Assembly: GCF_001570405.1 (NCBI RefSeq)
Contig: NZ_BBYM01000035.1
Location: 28,286-92,285, forward strand
Reading direction: 5' to 3'
Source of the DNA: Microtetraspora niveoalba
GTDB taxonomy: Bacteria > Actinomycetota > Actinomycetes > Streptosporangiales > Streptosporangiaceae
DNA: 64,000 nt
The translations under genes were made by a program, and so were the position numbers. Under the pieces are notes generated by a model. The model was not told where the DNA came from. It worked only from the letters and a program-made list of their open reading frames with translations, and searched no databases. Positions 17,248 to 25,376 of this stretch are shown here, piece after piece. Numbering within the stretch: the stretch's first letter is position 1; every line of letters begins with the position of its first letter.

Positions 17248-17400
17248 GCCGCCTCCTCGCCTGGCGGCTCGGAAGCGCGTTCGCGGAACGCGCTGTGCCC
17301 ATCGGTTCGCTCGCTTCGCTCGCTCACGCCACCTCCTCGCCTGGCGGCTCGGAAGCGCGTTCGCGGACCGCGCTGTGCTCATCGGTTCGCTCGCTCACGC
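17241..17400. repeat. tandem repeat with hairpin in the pxpB-pxpC spacer
   Basis: A unit starting CGCTCACGCC occurs at 17241, 17321 and (truncated) 17392. The first two copies run in step for about 70 bp. Spacing is 80 then 71 bp, the difference being a TTCGCTCGC expansion. Each full copy holds an inverted repeat: GCGCGTTCGCGGAACGCGC in copy 1 (8-bp perfect stem), with one mismatch in copy 2. Each copy also contains the GAGGAGG that serves pxpC, so the duplication has multiplied the gene's translation start region. Confidence 0.75.
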
Positions 17401-18003
17401 CGCCTCCGTGAACAGCACCCGGACGCCCGGGCGCAGCAGGGCGGGCGGGTCGGCGTCCAGGTCCCACACCACCGTGTCCGTACGGCCGATGAGCCGCCAC
17501 CCGCCGGGAGACTCGCGCGGGTAGACGGCGCTGTACCCGGCCGCCAGCGCCACCGACCCCGCGGGCACGCGCACCCGCGACTCGGCCCGCCGGGGAACGG
17601 TCAGCCGCGGGTCGCCGCCGGTCAGGTATCCGAAACCGGGAGCGAAGCCGCAGAACGCGACTGTCCAGGGGGTGGCCGTGTGTGCGGCCACGACCTCGCG
17701 TTCCGTCAGCCCGGTCAGCGCGGCGACGTCCGCCAGATCGGCCCCGTCGTAGACGACGGGGATCCGCACCTCGCCCGCATGGCCGCGCGCCCCCCGCGCG
17801 GGCCGTACGGAACGGAGCGCGGCCTCGACCGCCTGCGGCGTCGCGGGCGGCTCGAACCGGACCAGCAGCGTGCGCGCCGCCGGGACGATGTCCACCACCC
17901 CCTCAGGCGGGCGCCCCGCCAGGGCGTCGTAGAGCGCGACGACCTCGCCGAGGTCGTCCAGCTCGACAAGCAGGGCGTCGTCGCCGCAGCGGCGCAGGTG
18001 CAT
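17395..18003 (-). CDS. pxpB: 5-oxoprolinase subunit B (AHS1 domain)
   Basis: 202 residues. The AHS1/KipI-like domain is clear: RRCGDDALLVEL at the start, the central IPVVYDGADLADVA, and FCGFAPGFGYLTGGDPRL, which is the most conserved block of the family. It assembles with PxpC and acts with PxpA on 5-oxoproline. ATG at 18003; the gene lies 12 bp downstream of pxpA, so they form one operon. Some family members (KipI) instead inhibit histidine kinases, but the pxpABC context argues for 5-oxoprolinase. Confidence 0.93.
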   Translation of the reverse strand: MHLRRCGDDALLVELDDLGEVVALYDALAGRPPEGVVDIVPAARTLLVRFEPPATPQAVEAALRSVRPARGARGHAGEVRIPVVYDGADLADVAALTGLTEREVVAAHTATPWTVAFCGFAPGFGYLTGGDPRLTVPRRAESRVRVPAGSVALAAGYSAVYPRESPGGWRLIGRTDTVVWDLDADPPALLRPGVRVLFTEAA

Positions 18004-18015
18004 CGGGCCTCCTCG

Positions 18016-18843
18016 TCAGCTCCCGGCCCGGGTGAACGGCGCGAGGCCGACGCCCGCGGCCACGAGCGCCGCGCGCACCCCGCGCGCCATCGCCACCGCG
18101 TTCGGGCTGTCGCCGTGCACGCAGATCGACTCCCCGCGTACGACCAGGGGGTTCCCGGCGATGTCCGCGATGGGCTCGCCGCGCGCCATCCGCACGCAGC
18201 GCTCGGCCACCGCGCCGGGGTCGTGGACGAGGGCGCCCGGCCGGTCGCGCGGCACGAGCGTCCCCTCCGGTGTGTACGCCCGGTCGGCGAAGCACTCGGT
18301 CACGGGGGTCAGCCCGGCCCGCTCCGCGCGGCGCAGCCAGGCGGAGCCGGGCAGGCCGAGCACCGGCATCCCGGGCCGGAAGGCGCGCACGGCGGCCACG
18401 ACGGCGGCGGCCTGCTCCTCGTGCCACACGATCGCGTTGTAGAGCGCGCCGTGCGGCTTGACGTAGCCGACCCGGCCGCCGGCCGCGCGGGCGAAGGCCT
18501 CAAGGGCGCCGATCTGGTACAGCACGTCGTCGGCCAGCTCGCCGGGCGGCATCTCGATGAAGCGCCGCCCGAAGCCGGCCAGGTCGCGATATCCGACCTG
18601 GGCGCCGATCGCGACGCCGCGCCCGACCGCGGTCTCGCACGTACGCCGCATGATCGAGGGGTCGCCGGCGTGGAAGCCGCAGGCGACGTTGGCGCTGGTG
18701 ACGATCGTCAGCAGGGCGTCGTCGTCGCCGAGCGACCAGCGGCCGAAGCCCTCGCCGAGGTCGGAGTTGAGGTCGATGCGCGCGGTCGGTTCCGGCCCGG
18801 TCGGTTCGGGTGCTGTCGGTTCCGGTGCTGTCGGTTCTGGCAC
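18016..18843 (-). CDS. pxpA: 5-oxoprolinase subunit A (LamB/YcsF family)
   Basis: 275 residues from GTG 18843, six bases after GGAG. LamB/YcsF signatures: [33 protein letters not shown], and [10 protein letters not shown] near the C-terminus. The normal protein begins at about the ARIDLN segment. Here some 20 extra residues precede it, built from a PEPTAP-like repeat encoded by a 15-bp DNA repeat. If the GTG start is right this is a recently grown, disordered extension. The alternative is a non-canonical start closer to IDLN. First gene of the pxpABC operon. Confidence 0.92.
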   Translation of the reverse strand: MPEPTAPEPTAPEPTGPEPTARIDLNSDLGEGFGRWSLGDDDALLTIVTSANVACGFHAGDPSIMRRTCETAVGRGVAIGAQVGYRDLAGFGRRFIEMPPGELADDVLYQIGALEAFARAAGGRVGYVKPHGALYNAIVWHEEQAAAVVAAVRAFRPGMPVLGLPGSAWLRRAERAGLTPVTECFADRAYTPEGTLVPRDRPGALVHDPGAVAERCVRMARGEPIADIAGNPLVVRGESICVHGDSPNAVAMARGVRAALVAAGVGLAPFTRAGS

Positions 18844-18844
18844 G
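18785..18844. repeat. 15-bp tandem repeat encoding the PEPT-type N-terminus of PxpA
   Basis: Four consecutive 15-bp units that begin GTCGGTTC (plus strand) encode [10 protein letters not shown] repeats at the start of pxpA. Unit length is a multiple of three, so copy changes keep the frame. Confidence 0.65.
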
Positions 18845-19030
18845 GTCGGCTCCAGAGGGCGGTGATCCCGTTGAGGGAGTTCCCGCCGAGGCGGACGGTC
18901 GGCGCCCGGGCACCGGCCCGAGGCCGATGAGCGGGCGCGGGTAACGATATCCGTCCGGAGCGAGCCGGGCGGCGCGCGCTTACCGACACGGCGGGCGCGC
19001 GCTCGGGGACCGGAGGGAGGGCGTCCCCAA

Positions 19031-19103
19031 CCGGAAGGCCACTCCGGCACCCTCCCAGCCGGAAGGCCACTCCGGCACCCTCCCAGCCGGAGGGCCGCTC
19101 CGG
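19031..19103. repeat. 28-bp tandem repeat between the merR and pxpA genes
   Basis: Two identical 28-bp units (19031-19058, 19059-19086) and a diverged third partial unit (19087-19103). Each begins CCGGAAGGCCACTCCGG, whose CCGGA/TCCGG ends can pair. The repeat sits just downstream of the MerR gene stop (19126, minus strand), where it could act as a series of weak hairpins. The rest of the 282-bp gap (18844-19125) shows nothing recognisable. Confidence 0.7.
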
Positions 19104-19125
19104 CCCGACCCCGGAGCCGCCCGCG

Positions 19126-19800
19126 TCACGGCCGTGTCCACCTCGGCGGGTCGTCGTCCGCGCAGGGGGTGACGTCGAGGATGCGGGTGGACTCCGACTC
19201 CTGGGCCAGGCGGCGCAGCACGTCGAACGCCTTGCCGTACAGGACCTCGCAGATCACCAGTGTCTCGACGGCGACGTCGCGGGGCCCGTCGAAGGGGATC
19301 TTGGTGATGTCGAGCTCGCGGACGAGGTCGTGCGCGGCCGTCGCGTACGGCAGCAGATCCTCCTGTGACGTGGGCATGCCGAGGCGCTTGAGCGTGACGA
19401 CGGTCTGCGCGAGCTCGTCCCGTGTGGGCGCGGCCGGATGGACCCCCCAACCGAGGTCGGAGATCATGCGGTCCACCAGCTCTCTGGCCTCGCGCCAGTC
19501 CTCGTCGTCGGGGTGCGGCTCGACGGGCGTGGCGAGCGCGTAGTGCGCGGTGCCGAGCATGTCGTGGAAGCCGATCTGCTCGTCCTCCACCGCGGCGATG
19601 ACCTGCCGGATCGCCGCGACCGGCAGCCGTCCCACCTCGAGCAGCGCCCTGATCAGCCGCAACCGGCGCAGGTGGGACCGGCCGTACTCCGCCCTCGTGG
19701 CCGATGTCTGGTCACCTTGGGGGAGCAGCCCCTCGCGCAGGTAGTACTTGATCGTGGGGATCGGGACCCCGGACTCGGCGCTGAGCTGGGAGATTCGCAT
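19126..19800 (-). CDS. MerR-family transcriptional regulator
   Basis: 224 residues. The N-terminal winged HTH is typical (MRISQLSAESGVPIPTIKYY, then LREGLLP), followed by RRLRLIRALLEVG and a long helical effector region without the Cys cluster of metal sensors. ATG at 19800. The DUF4188 gene is divergent, with three GGATAGT/ACTATCC elements in the 85-bp gap. This MerR/DUF4188 arrangement recurs in actinobacteria, so it very likely controls that gene. The effector is unknown. Confidence 0.9.
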   Translation of the reverse strand: MRISQLSAESGVPIPTIKYYLREGLLPQGDQTSATRAEYGRSHLRRLRLIRALLEVGRLPVAAIRQVIAAVEDEQIGFHDMLGTAHYALATPVEPHPDDEDWREARELVDRMISDLGWGVHPAAPTRDELAQTVVTLKRLGMPTSQEDLLPYATAAHDLVRELDITKIPFDGPRDVAVETLVICEVLYGKAFDVLRRLAQESESTRILDVTPCADDDPPRWTRP

Positions 19801-19804
19801 GACT

Positions 19805-19873
19805 GGATAGTAGTGCTTGCCAACATCGCTGGATACTTTTACTATCCAATCATTAGGTAGTGCGACTATCCAA
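19805..19873. promoter_or_regulatory. array of MerR-type half sites in the divergent promoter region
   Basis: GGATAGT at 19805-19811 faces ACTATCC at 19841-19847, and ACTATCC recurs at 19866-19872. A second dyad, GGATA-N7-TATCC, lies at 19831-19847. The gap is AT-rich compared with its surroundings, as expected for overlapping promoters bent by a MerR dimer. Confidence 0.55.
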
Positions 19874-19885
19874 GAGGGGTGTCCC

Positions 19886-20341
19886 ATGCGAATGAGCGCG
19901 CGTATGGAGGGCGACTTCGTCGTCTTCCTGATCGGTATGCGGATCAACAGGTTCCGGTCGCTGCGCAAGTGGCTGCCGGTCGCCCGGGCCATGGTGCCGA
20001 TGATCAAGGAACTGCGGGCGGACCCCGCTCACGGCCTGCTCGGCTGCGAGAACTTCGTCAACGGGCGCACCACACTGATGGTGCAGTACTGGCGCAGCAC
20101 CGATCACCTGATCGCGTACGCGAAGGACCGCGATCACAGCCACTGGCCGGCCTGGAAGCGCTTCTTCCGCGAGGCGTACAAGAGCGAGGCCGTGGGCGTC
20201 TGGCACGAGACCTACGTCGTCAGCGGGTACGAGACGGTGTACGTCAACATGCCGGCGTTCGGCCTGGGCCGGGCGGGCGAACTGGTGCCGACCAACAAGG
20301 CCGGCGACCACGCGGCGGCGCGGCTCGCCGCCCTCGGCTGA
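19886..20341 (+). CDS. DUF4188 domain protein
   Basis: 151 residues starting MRMSARMEGDFVVFLIGMRI, ATG 19886 after AGAGGGG. Family features: an antibiotic-monooxygenase-like ferredoxin fold with GCENFVNGRTTLMVQYWRS and HWPAWKRFFREAY. Some DUF4188 members are annotated as monooxygenase or phenylacetaldoxime-dehydratase-like on weak grounds. No activity is assigned here. It is divergent from a MerR regulator and most likely induced by it, possibly as a small-molecule detoxifying or haem-handling protein. Confidence 0.85.
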   Translation: MRMSARMEGDFVVFLIGMRINRFRSLRKWLPVARAMVPMIKELRADPAHGLLGCENFVNGRTTLMVQYWRSTDHLIAYAKDRDHSHWPAWKRFFREAYKSEAVGVWHETYVVSGYETVYVNMPAFGLGRAGELVPTNKAGDHAAARLAALG

Positions 20342-20529
20342 CGGCTCGGCCTTCACGCGGCTCCCGAGACCTACCGGAAGATCATGAGCGTCGCCTGCTG
20401 AGAAGCCGGCGGGCCGCCGTCGCGCGGTCGTGAACGGGCAGTCAAGGATCTGTCGCCCCGAGATGTCATTGGGTTACGCTCCGTACAGATTCGGCGTACC
20501 CCCGGTGACCGGAGCACGGAGAAACAGCC

Positions 20530-20778
20530 ATGGGCAGGCACAGGCGTGGCAGGAGTGGGCGCGGCGGGACGGGCCTCGAGACCGTGGCCGATCTCATCGA
20601 GACCCTGGAACGGTTCGATCCCGACCTGGAGATCCGGTTCGCCGTCCAGCCTCGGATGCCGATGAGCTACGTCCTCGGACCGGTCGCGGAGTACGACGAC
20701 ATCCTGTGGATCGGCGAGGCGGGGTCCGACGGCTACGTCCCCGACGACGCGGCCTTCCGGCTCGGCTGGCACGGCTGA
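20530..20778 (+). CDS. small conserved hypothetical protein (82 aa)
   Basis: 82 residues. A basic, Gly/Arg-rich start (about 14 residues) is followed by an acidic, ordered-looking region: VADLIETLERFDPDLEIRF, GPVAEYDDILWIGEAG and YVPDDAAFRLGW. GGAG-like purines (CGGAGAAAC) precede ATG 20530. The pattern of conserved-looking aromatic and acidic residues supports a real protein, but the family is not recognised. It stands alone between the DUF4188 gene and a convergent GNAT gene. Confidence 0.6.
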   Translation: MGRHRRGRSGRGGTGLETVADLIETLERFDPDLEIRFAVQPRMPMSYVLGPVAEYDDILWIGEAGSDGYVPDDAAFRLGWHG

Positions 20779-20798
20779 TCAGGCGGCGGCGGGGCGCG

Positions 20799-21257
20799 TC
20801 ACTCCGGCCGCCACACGTAGCGCACATCCGGCTCGCGCTCCTCGTTGTCGCGGCCGTCGGTGTACTCGACCGCGACGAAGCCGTGCCGCTCGTAGAACCG
20901 GCGGGCCGGCCCGTTGACCTGGAACGTCCACAACTCGAGCCCGTCCGCGCCGCGTTCCTTCGCCAGCGCGACGAACCTGTCGCCGATGCCGCGACCGCGC
21001 CACTCGGGATCGAGGTAGAGCTGGCTGACGAGGCGGCCGTCGAGCACCATCATCCCGACCACCGTGCCCTCCAGTGCGGCGACCCAGGTCTCGCGGCCGG
21101 GCACGACCACGTCGCGGAAGTACGCCCGGATCTCGTCGTCGGAGTGTGCGCGGCGCACGCCCGGCAAGGCGGCGTCGTATGAGCGCAGCCACACGTCGGC
21201 CACGGAGCGGGCGTCGGGGCCGGTCGCCCGGCGCAGGACGACATCATCGAGGTTCAC
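20799..21257 (-). CDS. GNAT-family N-acetyltransferase
   Basis: 152 residues. GNAT core: VSQLYLDPEWRGRGIGDRF (acetyl-CoA pyrophosphate loop RGRGIG) and WTFQVNGPARRFYERHGF. It is a stand-alone enzyme with no neighbours suggesting a substrate. The C-terminal tail RDNEEREPDVRYVW resembles the RimI/YesJ-like group of small actinobacterial acetyltransferases. Convergent with the 82-aa gene upstream. Confidence 0.88.
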   Translation of the reverse strand: MNLDDVVLRRATGPDARSVADVWLRSYDAALPGVRRAHSDDEIRAYFRDVVVPGRETWVAALEGTVVGMMVLDGRLVSQLYLDPEWRGRGIGDRFVALAKERGADGLELWTFQVNGPARRFYERHGFVAVEYTDGRDNEEREPDVRYVWRPE

Positions 21258-21391
21258 GGCGGGCCACCCTCCCAGACGGCCCCGCCCCGGCGCATCCGGT
21301 TTTCCCGGCGTGCCTCCCCGTGTCGCCCCTGGTCATGCGAGGGAGCGGATCGCGGCAGGGGGACGGGGCGAGGACGCCGCGGCGGGCGCCG

Positions 21392-23233
21392 TCAGCCGAT
21401 CTCGCCGAGGATGCGGGTGAGCCGCTCCCGGCTGCCCTTGTCGATCTCCTCGCCGGTCCACTTCTCCTCGATCGACACCGTCGCGCCGCCGTGCAGGGTC
21501 AGCAGCGCGCGCAGCGGGATCTCCTTGGTCACATGCGCCGCCGCGATCTCCTCGTACGCGAGGAAGCGGTACCACTCCGCGAGCTTGGCCGGCGGCGTCG
21601 ACTCGACGAGCCCGCGCATCCTCTGCCGGCCGTTGTCCGCGGACCCCGGGCCCGCGACCAGGACGAGGCCGATGTTCAGCACGATCAGGTCGTGCTCCAC
21701 GCCGTCCACCTTGACGTTGGCCAGGCCGGCGACGACGGCGGACCCGAACGTGCTCGGCCGCCGCTCCGCCTGAGCGGCCCGCCCGGCGTCGACGCCGAGC
21801 AGCTCCAGCTCGGCCCTGGCCTTGTCGAGGCCGCCGGGGGAGACGGCGTTCGCGGCGATCCGCTCCAGGGCGGCGACGACGCCCTCCGCCCCGGTGAACT
21901 CGGCGGGTCCGCTCCACGAGGGCCGCCACCCGGCGACGCCGGACCGTACGGCGGCGAGTCGCAGCACGGTCCCCAGTGGCCCGGCGAACAGTTCGCCGAC
22001 CTCGCGCCGGGTGGCGGTGGGAAAGAACGGCTGGGCGATCTCGAGGAGCCGGCCGGCGGCGATCAGGTCGAACACGTCGGCCAGCCCGGCCACGGGACGC
22101 CCGGCCGCCCGCGCGACGGTGCGGAAGACGGCGTCGGCGTCGCGCTGGAGGTCCGCGTCGAGCGCCGCGACGATGAACTCCGGCCAGGGGAGCACTGTCC
22201 GCTCGCCGGTCTCGACCACCTCTCCCTGCAGTGCCCGCCCCGCCTCGGCCAGATCGGGGACGAGTACGGCCGCGGGCCGTCCATCAGGCGTGACCGGCGT
22301 GCGGGGGAGGGCGCGGATGGCGGCGATCCGCTCGTTCAGCGGGGGATGGGTGTCCCATCGGGACCCCTTCTCCTCCGGGGTGCTCGCGCGCAGCGCGTTC
22401 AGCTCGCCCCGCCGGCCCGCGACCAGCGCACCGAACCCGGCGAACAGGTCGTCCGGGGCGAACCCCGACTCCCAGCCGAGCTCGACGTACTGCTCAAGGA
22501 AGAAGTGCCACGCGGCGTCCAGGACGCGGACCTCGTGCAGGGCGCTCGCGGCGGCCTCGATCCCGGCGACCCGGGCCGACGCCCGGTCGGCCTCGAACTC
22601 CTGCCTCCGCGAGACGGCGTTGTCCGCCAGCAGATAGAGCCGGGCGTACCCCTTGAAGATCCATCCGGACGGGTTGTACTGGCCGATCTGCCGCAGGGTG
22701 TGCGCGATCATCAGCCGCCCCCGGTAGGCGGGCGCGGACAGCCGCGTGTGCCTCCCGGAGTAGTGGCCGAGCTCGTGCGCGAGCACGGCGCGCACCTGGG
22801 CGACCGTCATCGTGTGCAGCAGGGGCAGCCCGAGGCTGAGGCGGCGGCGCCCGCCGATCAGGCCGAGCAGCCGCGACTCCTCCTGCACGGACGCGTTGAC
22901 CTCGGGGATCAGCCAGATCTCGTCGGGAGCGCGGGTGCCCGCCTCGGCCGCCAGCTCGCGTACGGTCGCCCAGAGGAGCGGGGCCTGCCGGGGGGTGAGC
23001 GGCAGCCCGCTGGGCGGGGCGGGACGCGACCGCACGGCCCTCCACGTCCCCCGCCCGACCGCCAGGATGCCGGCGGCGAAGCAGGACCAGACGACCTTCA
23101 CCGCGATGGCGCCCGCGATCACCGTGGACAGCCAGACGGTGAGCGCGACGGCCCCCGCGACCTGGGCGGCCGCGACCACGAAGAAGCCGGCGAGCATGGC
23201 GAGGGAGAGCCCGGCGCGCATCGTGCTGACCAC
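21392..23233 (-). CDS. M48-family membrane zinc metalloprotease
   Basis: 613 residues from GTG 23233 (GGGAG upstream). Two N-terminal membrane helices (about 9-32 and 35-60) precede the M48 domain. Zinc motif HELGH is at residues 153-157, with the distal Glu probably in RRQEFEADRASARVAG. The C-terminal 300 residues are soluble and lack strong family marks. It is HtpX/Ste24-like, so a role in membrane protein quality control is likely. It is divergent from the 321-aa gene at 23276, with only 42 bp between starts. Confidence 0.87.
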   Translation of the reverse strand: MVSTMRAGLSLAMLAGFFVVAAAQVAGAVALTVWLSTVIAGAIAVKVVWSCFAAGILAVGRGTWRAVRSRPAPPSGLPLTPRQAPLLWATVRELAAEAGTRAPDEIWLIPEVNASVQEESRLLGLIGGRRRLSLGLPLLHTMTVAQVRAVLAHELGHYSGRHTRLSAPAYRGRLMIAHTLRQIGQYNPSGWIFKGYARLYLLADNAVSRRQEFEADRASARVAGIEAAASALHEVRVLDAAWHFFLEQYVELGWESGFAPDDLFAGFGALVAGRRGELNALRASTPEEKGSRWDTHPPLNERIAAIRALPRTPVTPDGRPAAVLVPDLAEAGRALQGEVVETGERTVLPWPEFIVAALDADLQRDADAVFRTVARAAGRPVAGLADVFDLIAAGRLLEIAQPFFPTATRREVGELFAGPLGTVLRLAAVRSGVAGWRPSWSGPAEFTGAEGVVAALERIAANAVSPGGLDKARAELELLGVDAGRAAQAERRPSTFGSAVVAGLANVKVDGVEHDLIVLNIGLVLVAGPGSADNGRQRMRGLVESTPPAKLAEWYRFLAYEEIAAAHVTKEIPLRALLTLHGGATVSIEEKWTGEEIDKGSRERLTRILGEIG

Positions 23234-23275
23234 GTTTGTTCACTCCCGGTGGATGATTTGGATCATTTATGTACC

Positions 23276-24241
23276 ATGCGCACCATGCCTTTTTCGCTCT
23301 TCTCGGGAAGAACGCGCAAACCGGTCGTCGATCCGTGCATGGGAGATCTGGCCGCGGCACGTCTGAGAGAGGCGATGGCCAAGGGGGACTGGCGCTCCGC
23401 CGGGTCCTTCCTCGGCGCCGTCACCGACCCGGACGACCGGGCCTTCTACCTGGACGTCTGCTCGGAGACGACGGGCGTGCAGGAGTGGATCGGCGAGTGG
23501 ATCGCGGCCGAGCCGGGCTCGACGCTCGCGCTGCTGGTCAAGGGGGCGCACGGCGTCCGGTGGGCCTGGGAGGCCCGGGGGAGCGCGACCGCCGACCACA
23601 CCTCCGCGCAGCGGTTCCGGGAGTTCCACCGGCGGCTCAAGACGGCGGAGGACTGCCTGGACGAGGTCGTCGAGCGCGACCCGGACGAGGTCGTGGCCTG
23701 GTCGTTCCTCGTCACCTCGGCCCGGGGGCGGCAGGTGGCGCCCGAGGAGGCGTGGCGGCGGTTCGGCGAGGCGACCCGCCGCCATCCGGCGCACCTGCGC
23801 ACCCACCTCCAGATGCTTCAGTACCTCTGCGCGAAGTGGTTCGGCAGCGAGGAGGAGATGTTCGCCTTCGCCAGGAAGGCGGCCGCCGCCGCGCCGCCCG
23901 GCAGCCCGCTGGCGCTGGCCGTCGTCTCCGCGCACATCGAGCAGTGGCTCTCGCTGGACGCGGGGGAGGACGGCGACTACTTCGACCGCCCCGATGTGCG
24001 GGGCGAGCTGCGCACGGCGGCCGACCGGTCCGTACGGCATCCCGCCTTCCGGCGCCGTCCCGGCTGGCCGGCCGGGCACAACGCGCTCGCGTTCGCCTTC
24101 GCGCTGGGCGGGGACCACACCGCCGCGAAGGAGCAGTTCGCGGCGGTCGGCGACCTCGTGACCGACTGGCCGTGGTGCTACCTCGGCGACGAGTCGACGG
24201 CCTTCGCCGAGATGCGCAAGGTCTCGCTCAAGTACGGCTGA
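23276..24241 (+). CDS. conserved hypothetical protein, TPR-like helical
   Basis: 321 residues from ATG 23276 (ATG 23285 gives 318). Mostly alpha-helical by composition, with helix pairs spaced like tetratricopeptide repeats: EAWRRFGEATRRHPAHLRTH, EEEMFAFARKAAAAAP and a late GGDHTAAKEQFAAVG. No enzyme motif and no signal peptide. It resembles DUF4034-type actinobacterial proteins, though this is uncertain. Divergent from the M48 protease gene, with which it may share regulation. Confidence 0.75.
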   Translation: MRTMPFSLFSGRTRKPVVDPCMGDLAAARLREAMAKGDWRSAGSFLGAVTDPDDRAFYLDVCSETTGVQEWIGEWIAAEPGSTLALLVKGAHGVRWAWEARGSATADHTSAQRFREFHRRLKTAEDCLDEVVERDPDEVVAWSFLVTSARGRQVAPEEAWRRFGEATRRHPAHLRTHLQMLQYLCAKWFGSEEEMFAFARKAAAAAPPGSPLALAVVSAHIEQWLSLDAGEDGDYFDRPDVRGELRTAADRSVRHPAFRRRPGWPAGHNALAFAFALGGDHTAAKEQFAAVGDLVTDWPWCYLGDESTAFAEMRKVSLKYG

Positions 24242-24265
24242 CGCCGTGCGCGAGCGGTCACCACG

Positions 24266-24298
24266 GGGCCCCCGCCATCGTGCGGACGATCGGGGCCC
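24266..24298. terminator. nested hairpin between convergent genes
   Basis: GGGCCCC (24266-24272) pairs with GGGGCCC (24292-24298), and an inner ATCGT/ACGAT stem lies inside. It starts 25 bp after the stop of the TPR-like gene. Confidence 0.5.
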
Positions 24299-24359
24299 GG
24301 CCTCGCGGCCGTACGGCCCGGTCGTGATACCGCCGGTCGTTTTACGGGCCGGTCGTTCA

Positions 24360-24377
24360 CGGGCCGTTCACGGCCCG
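24360..24377 (-). terminator. hairpin just downstream of the SIS gene
   Basis: CGGGCCG-TTCA-CGGCCCG is a perfect 7-bp stem ending 4 bp from the SIS stop codon (24381, minus strand). No U-tract is seen, which is normal for actinobacterial terminators. Confidence 0.5.
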
Positions 24378-24380
24378 GGG

Positions 24381-25331
24381 TCAGCCGCGGGCCCACCAGG
24401 AGGCGGCGAGCAGCTCGGCGACCAGCGTCTCGGTCAGCAGCGCCACGTCGGGGTCGTCGTCGTGGCGGTAGCGGATCGACCCGGCCTGGCCGTCCAGCTC
24501 GCCGCCGACCGTGAGCACGGTCGAGCCCCGCTGCCGGATCCACTCCATGGCCTGCTCGTCATAGCGGGAGCCGGGGAACATCAGCGCCCGGTAGTCGTAG
24601 GTCTTGGTGAGGTAGACGTCCACATGCGCCCAGTCGCCGGTCTCGCAGGCGTCGGCCTGGCGGCGCGGCCCCTCGCGGAACATGAGCGCCGACTGCTCCG
24701 CGGACGAGAGCCGCTCGGCGGGCGCGATCGTGTACACGCCGTGCGGTCCGTCGAGCACGTCGGAGGCGGTCTTCAGCCACTCGGCGCGCCGGTCGAGCAG
24801 GTCCGCGGTGGCCTCGGCCGCGCGGCGGACGAGAGCGGGGACGTCGCCGCCGCCCGCGAGCCGGGACTTCAGCGCGAGCAGCAGGGCGAGCGTGTGCTGG
24901 AACGTACGGCACGCGACGCCGCCGCGCTCCTCGCCCGCGGCCATGGGGACGACCAGGTCGGCGCCCTCGGTCACCGCGGAGCCAGGCTTGTTCGTCATGG
25001 CCAGCACGAACGACGTGCCCCTGTAGCGGGCGAGCGCGTCGAGGGTCTCCCTGCTGCCGCCGGTCGCGGAGATCGCCACCACCAGCGTCCCCGGGCCCGG
25101 CACGGTGTGCGCGGCGGACGCGTACTCGGCCACGGCGTCGACCCCGGCGGCGCGCAGCCGCGACGCGACGACCCCGGCGGCGTACCGGGAGCTGCCCATC
25201 CCGAGGAAGACCACCCGGTCGACGCGCTCGGGCAGGCCCTCGAACGGGTCACCGGCCTCCAGCGACTCGGCCAGCGCGCCCAGCGCCTCCGGCTTGGCCA
25301 GCAGGTCGGCCTCGAACAGCCCCGCGTCCAC
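24381..25331 (-). CDS. SIS-domain sugar (phosphosugar) isomerase-like protein
   Basis: 316 residues from GTG 25331 (GGAG six bases before). Two SIS folds in the layout of the GlmS isomerase half or FrlB/AgaS: VVFLGMGSSRYAA with the Ser-rich phosphosugar loop, VVAISATGGSRETL, then a second half with SSAEQSALMFREGPRRQADA and the Glu of a likely catalytic loop. It lacks the glutaminase domain of GlmS. Next to a glucosamine-kinase-like gene (45 bp upstream, same operon) it probably handles an aminosugar 6-phosphate by isomerisation, deamination or deglycation. Which reaction occurs is undetermined. Confidence 0.85.
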   Translation of the reverse strand: MDAGLFEADLLAKPEALGALAESLEAGDPFEGLPERVDRVVFLGMGSSRYAAGVVASRLRAAGVDAVAEYASAAHTVPGPGTLVVAISATGGSRETLDALARYRGTSFVLAMTNKPGSAVTEGADLVVPMAAGEERGGVACRTFQHTLALLLALKSRLAGGGDVPALVRRAAEATADLLDRRAEWLKTASDVLDGPHGVYTIAPAERLSSAEQSALMFREGPRRQADACETGDWAHVDVYLTKTYDYRALMFPGSRYDEQAMEWIRQRGSTVLTVGGELDGQAGSIRYRHDDDPDVALLTETLVAELLAASWWARG

Positions 25332-25376
25332 AATGCACTCCTATCTATTGTCTTTATTGTCCGGTTTTGTCGTAAC

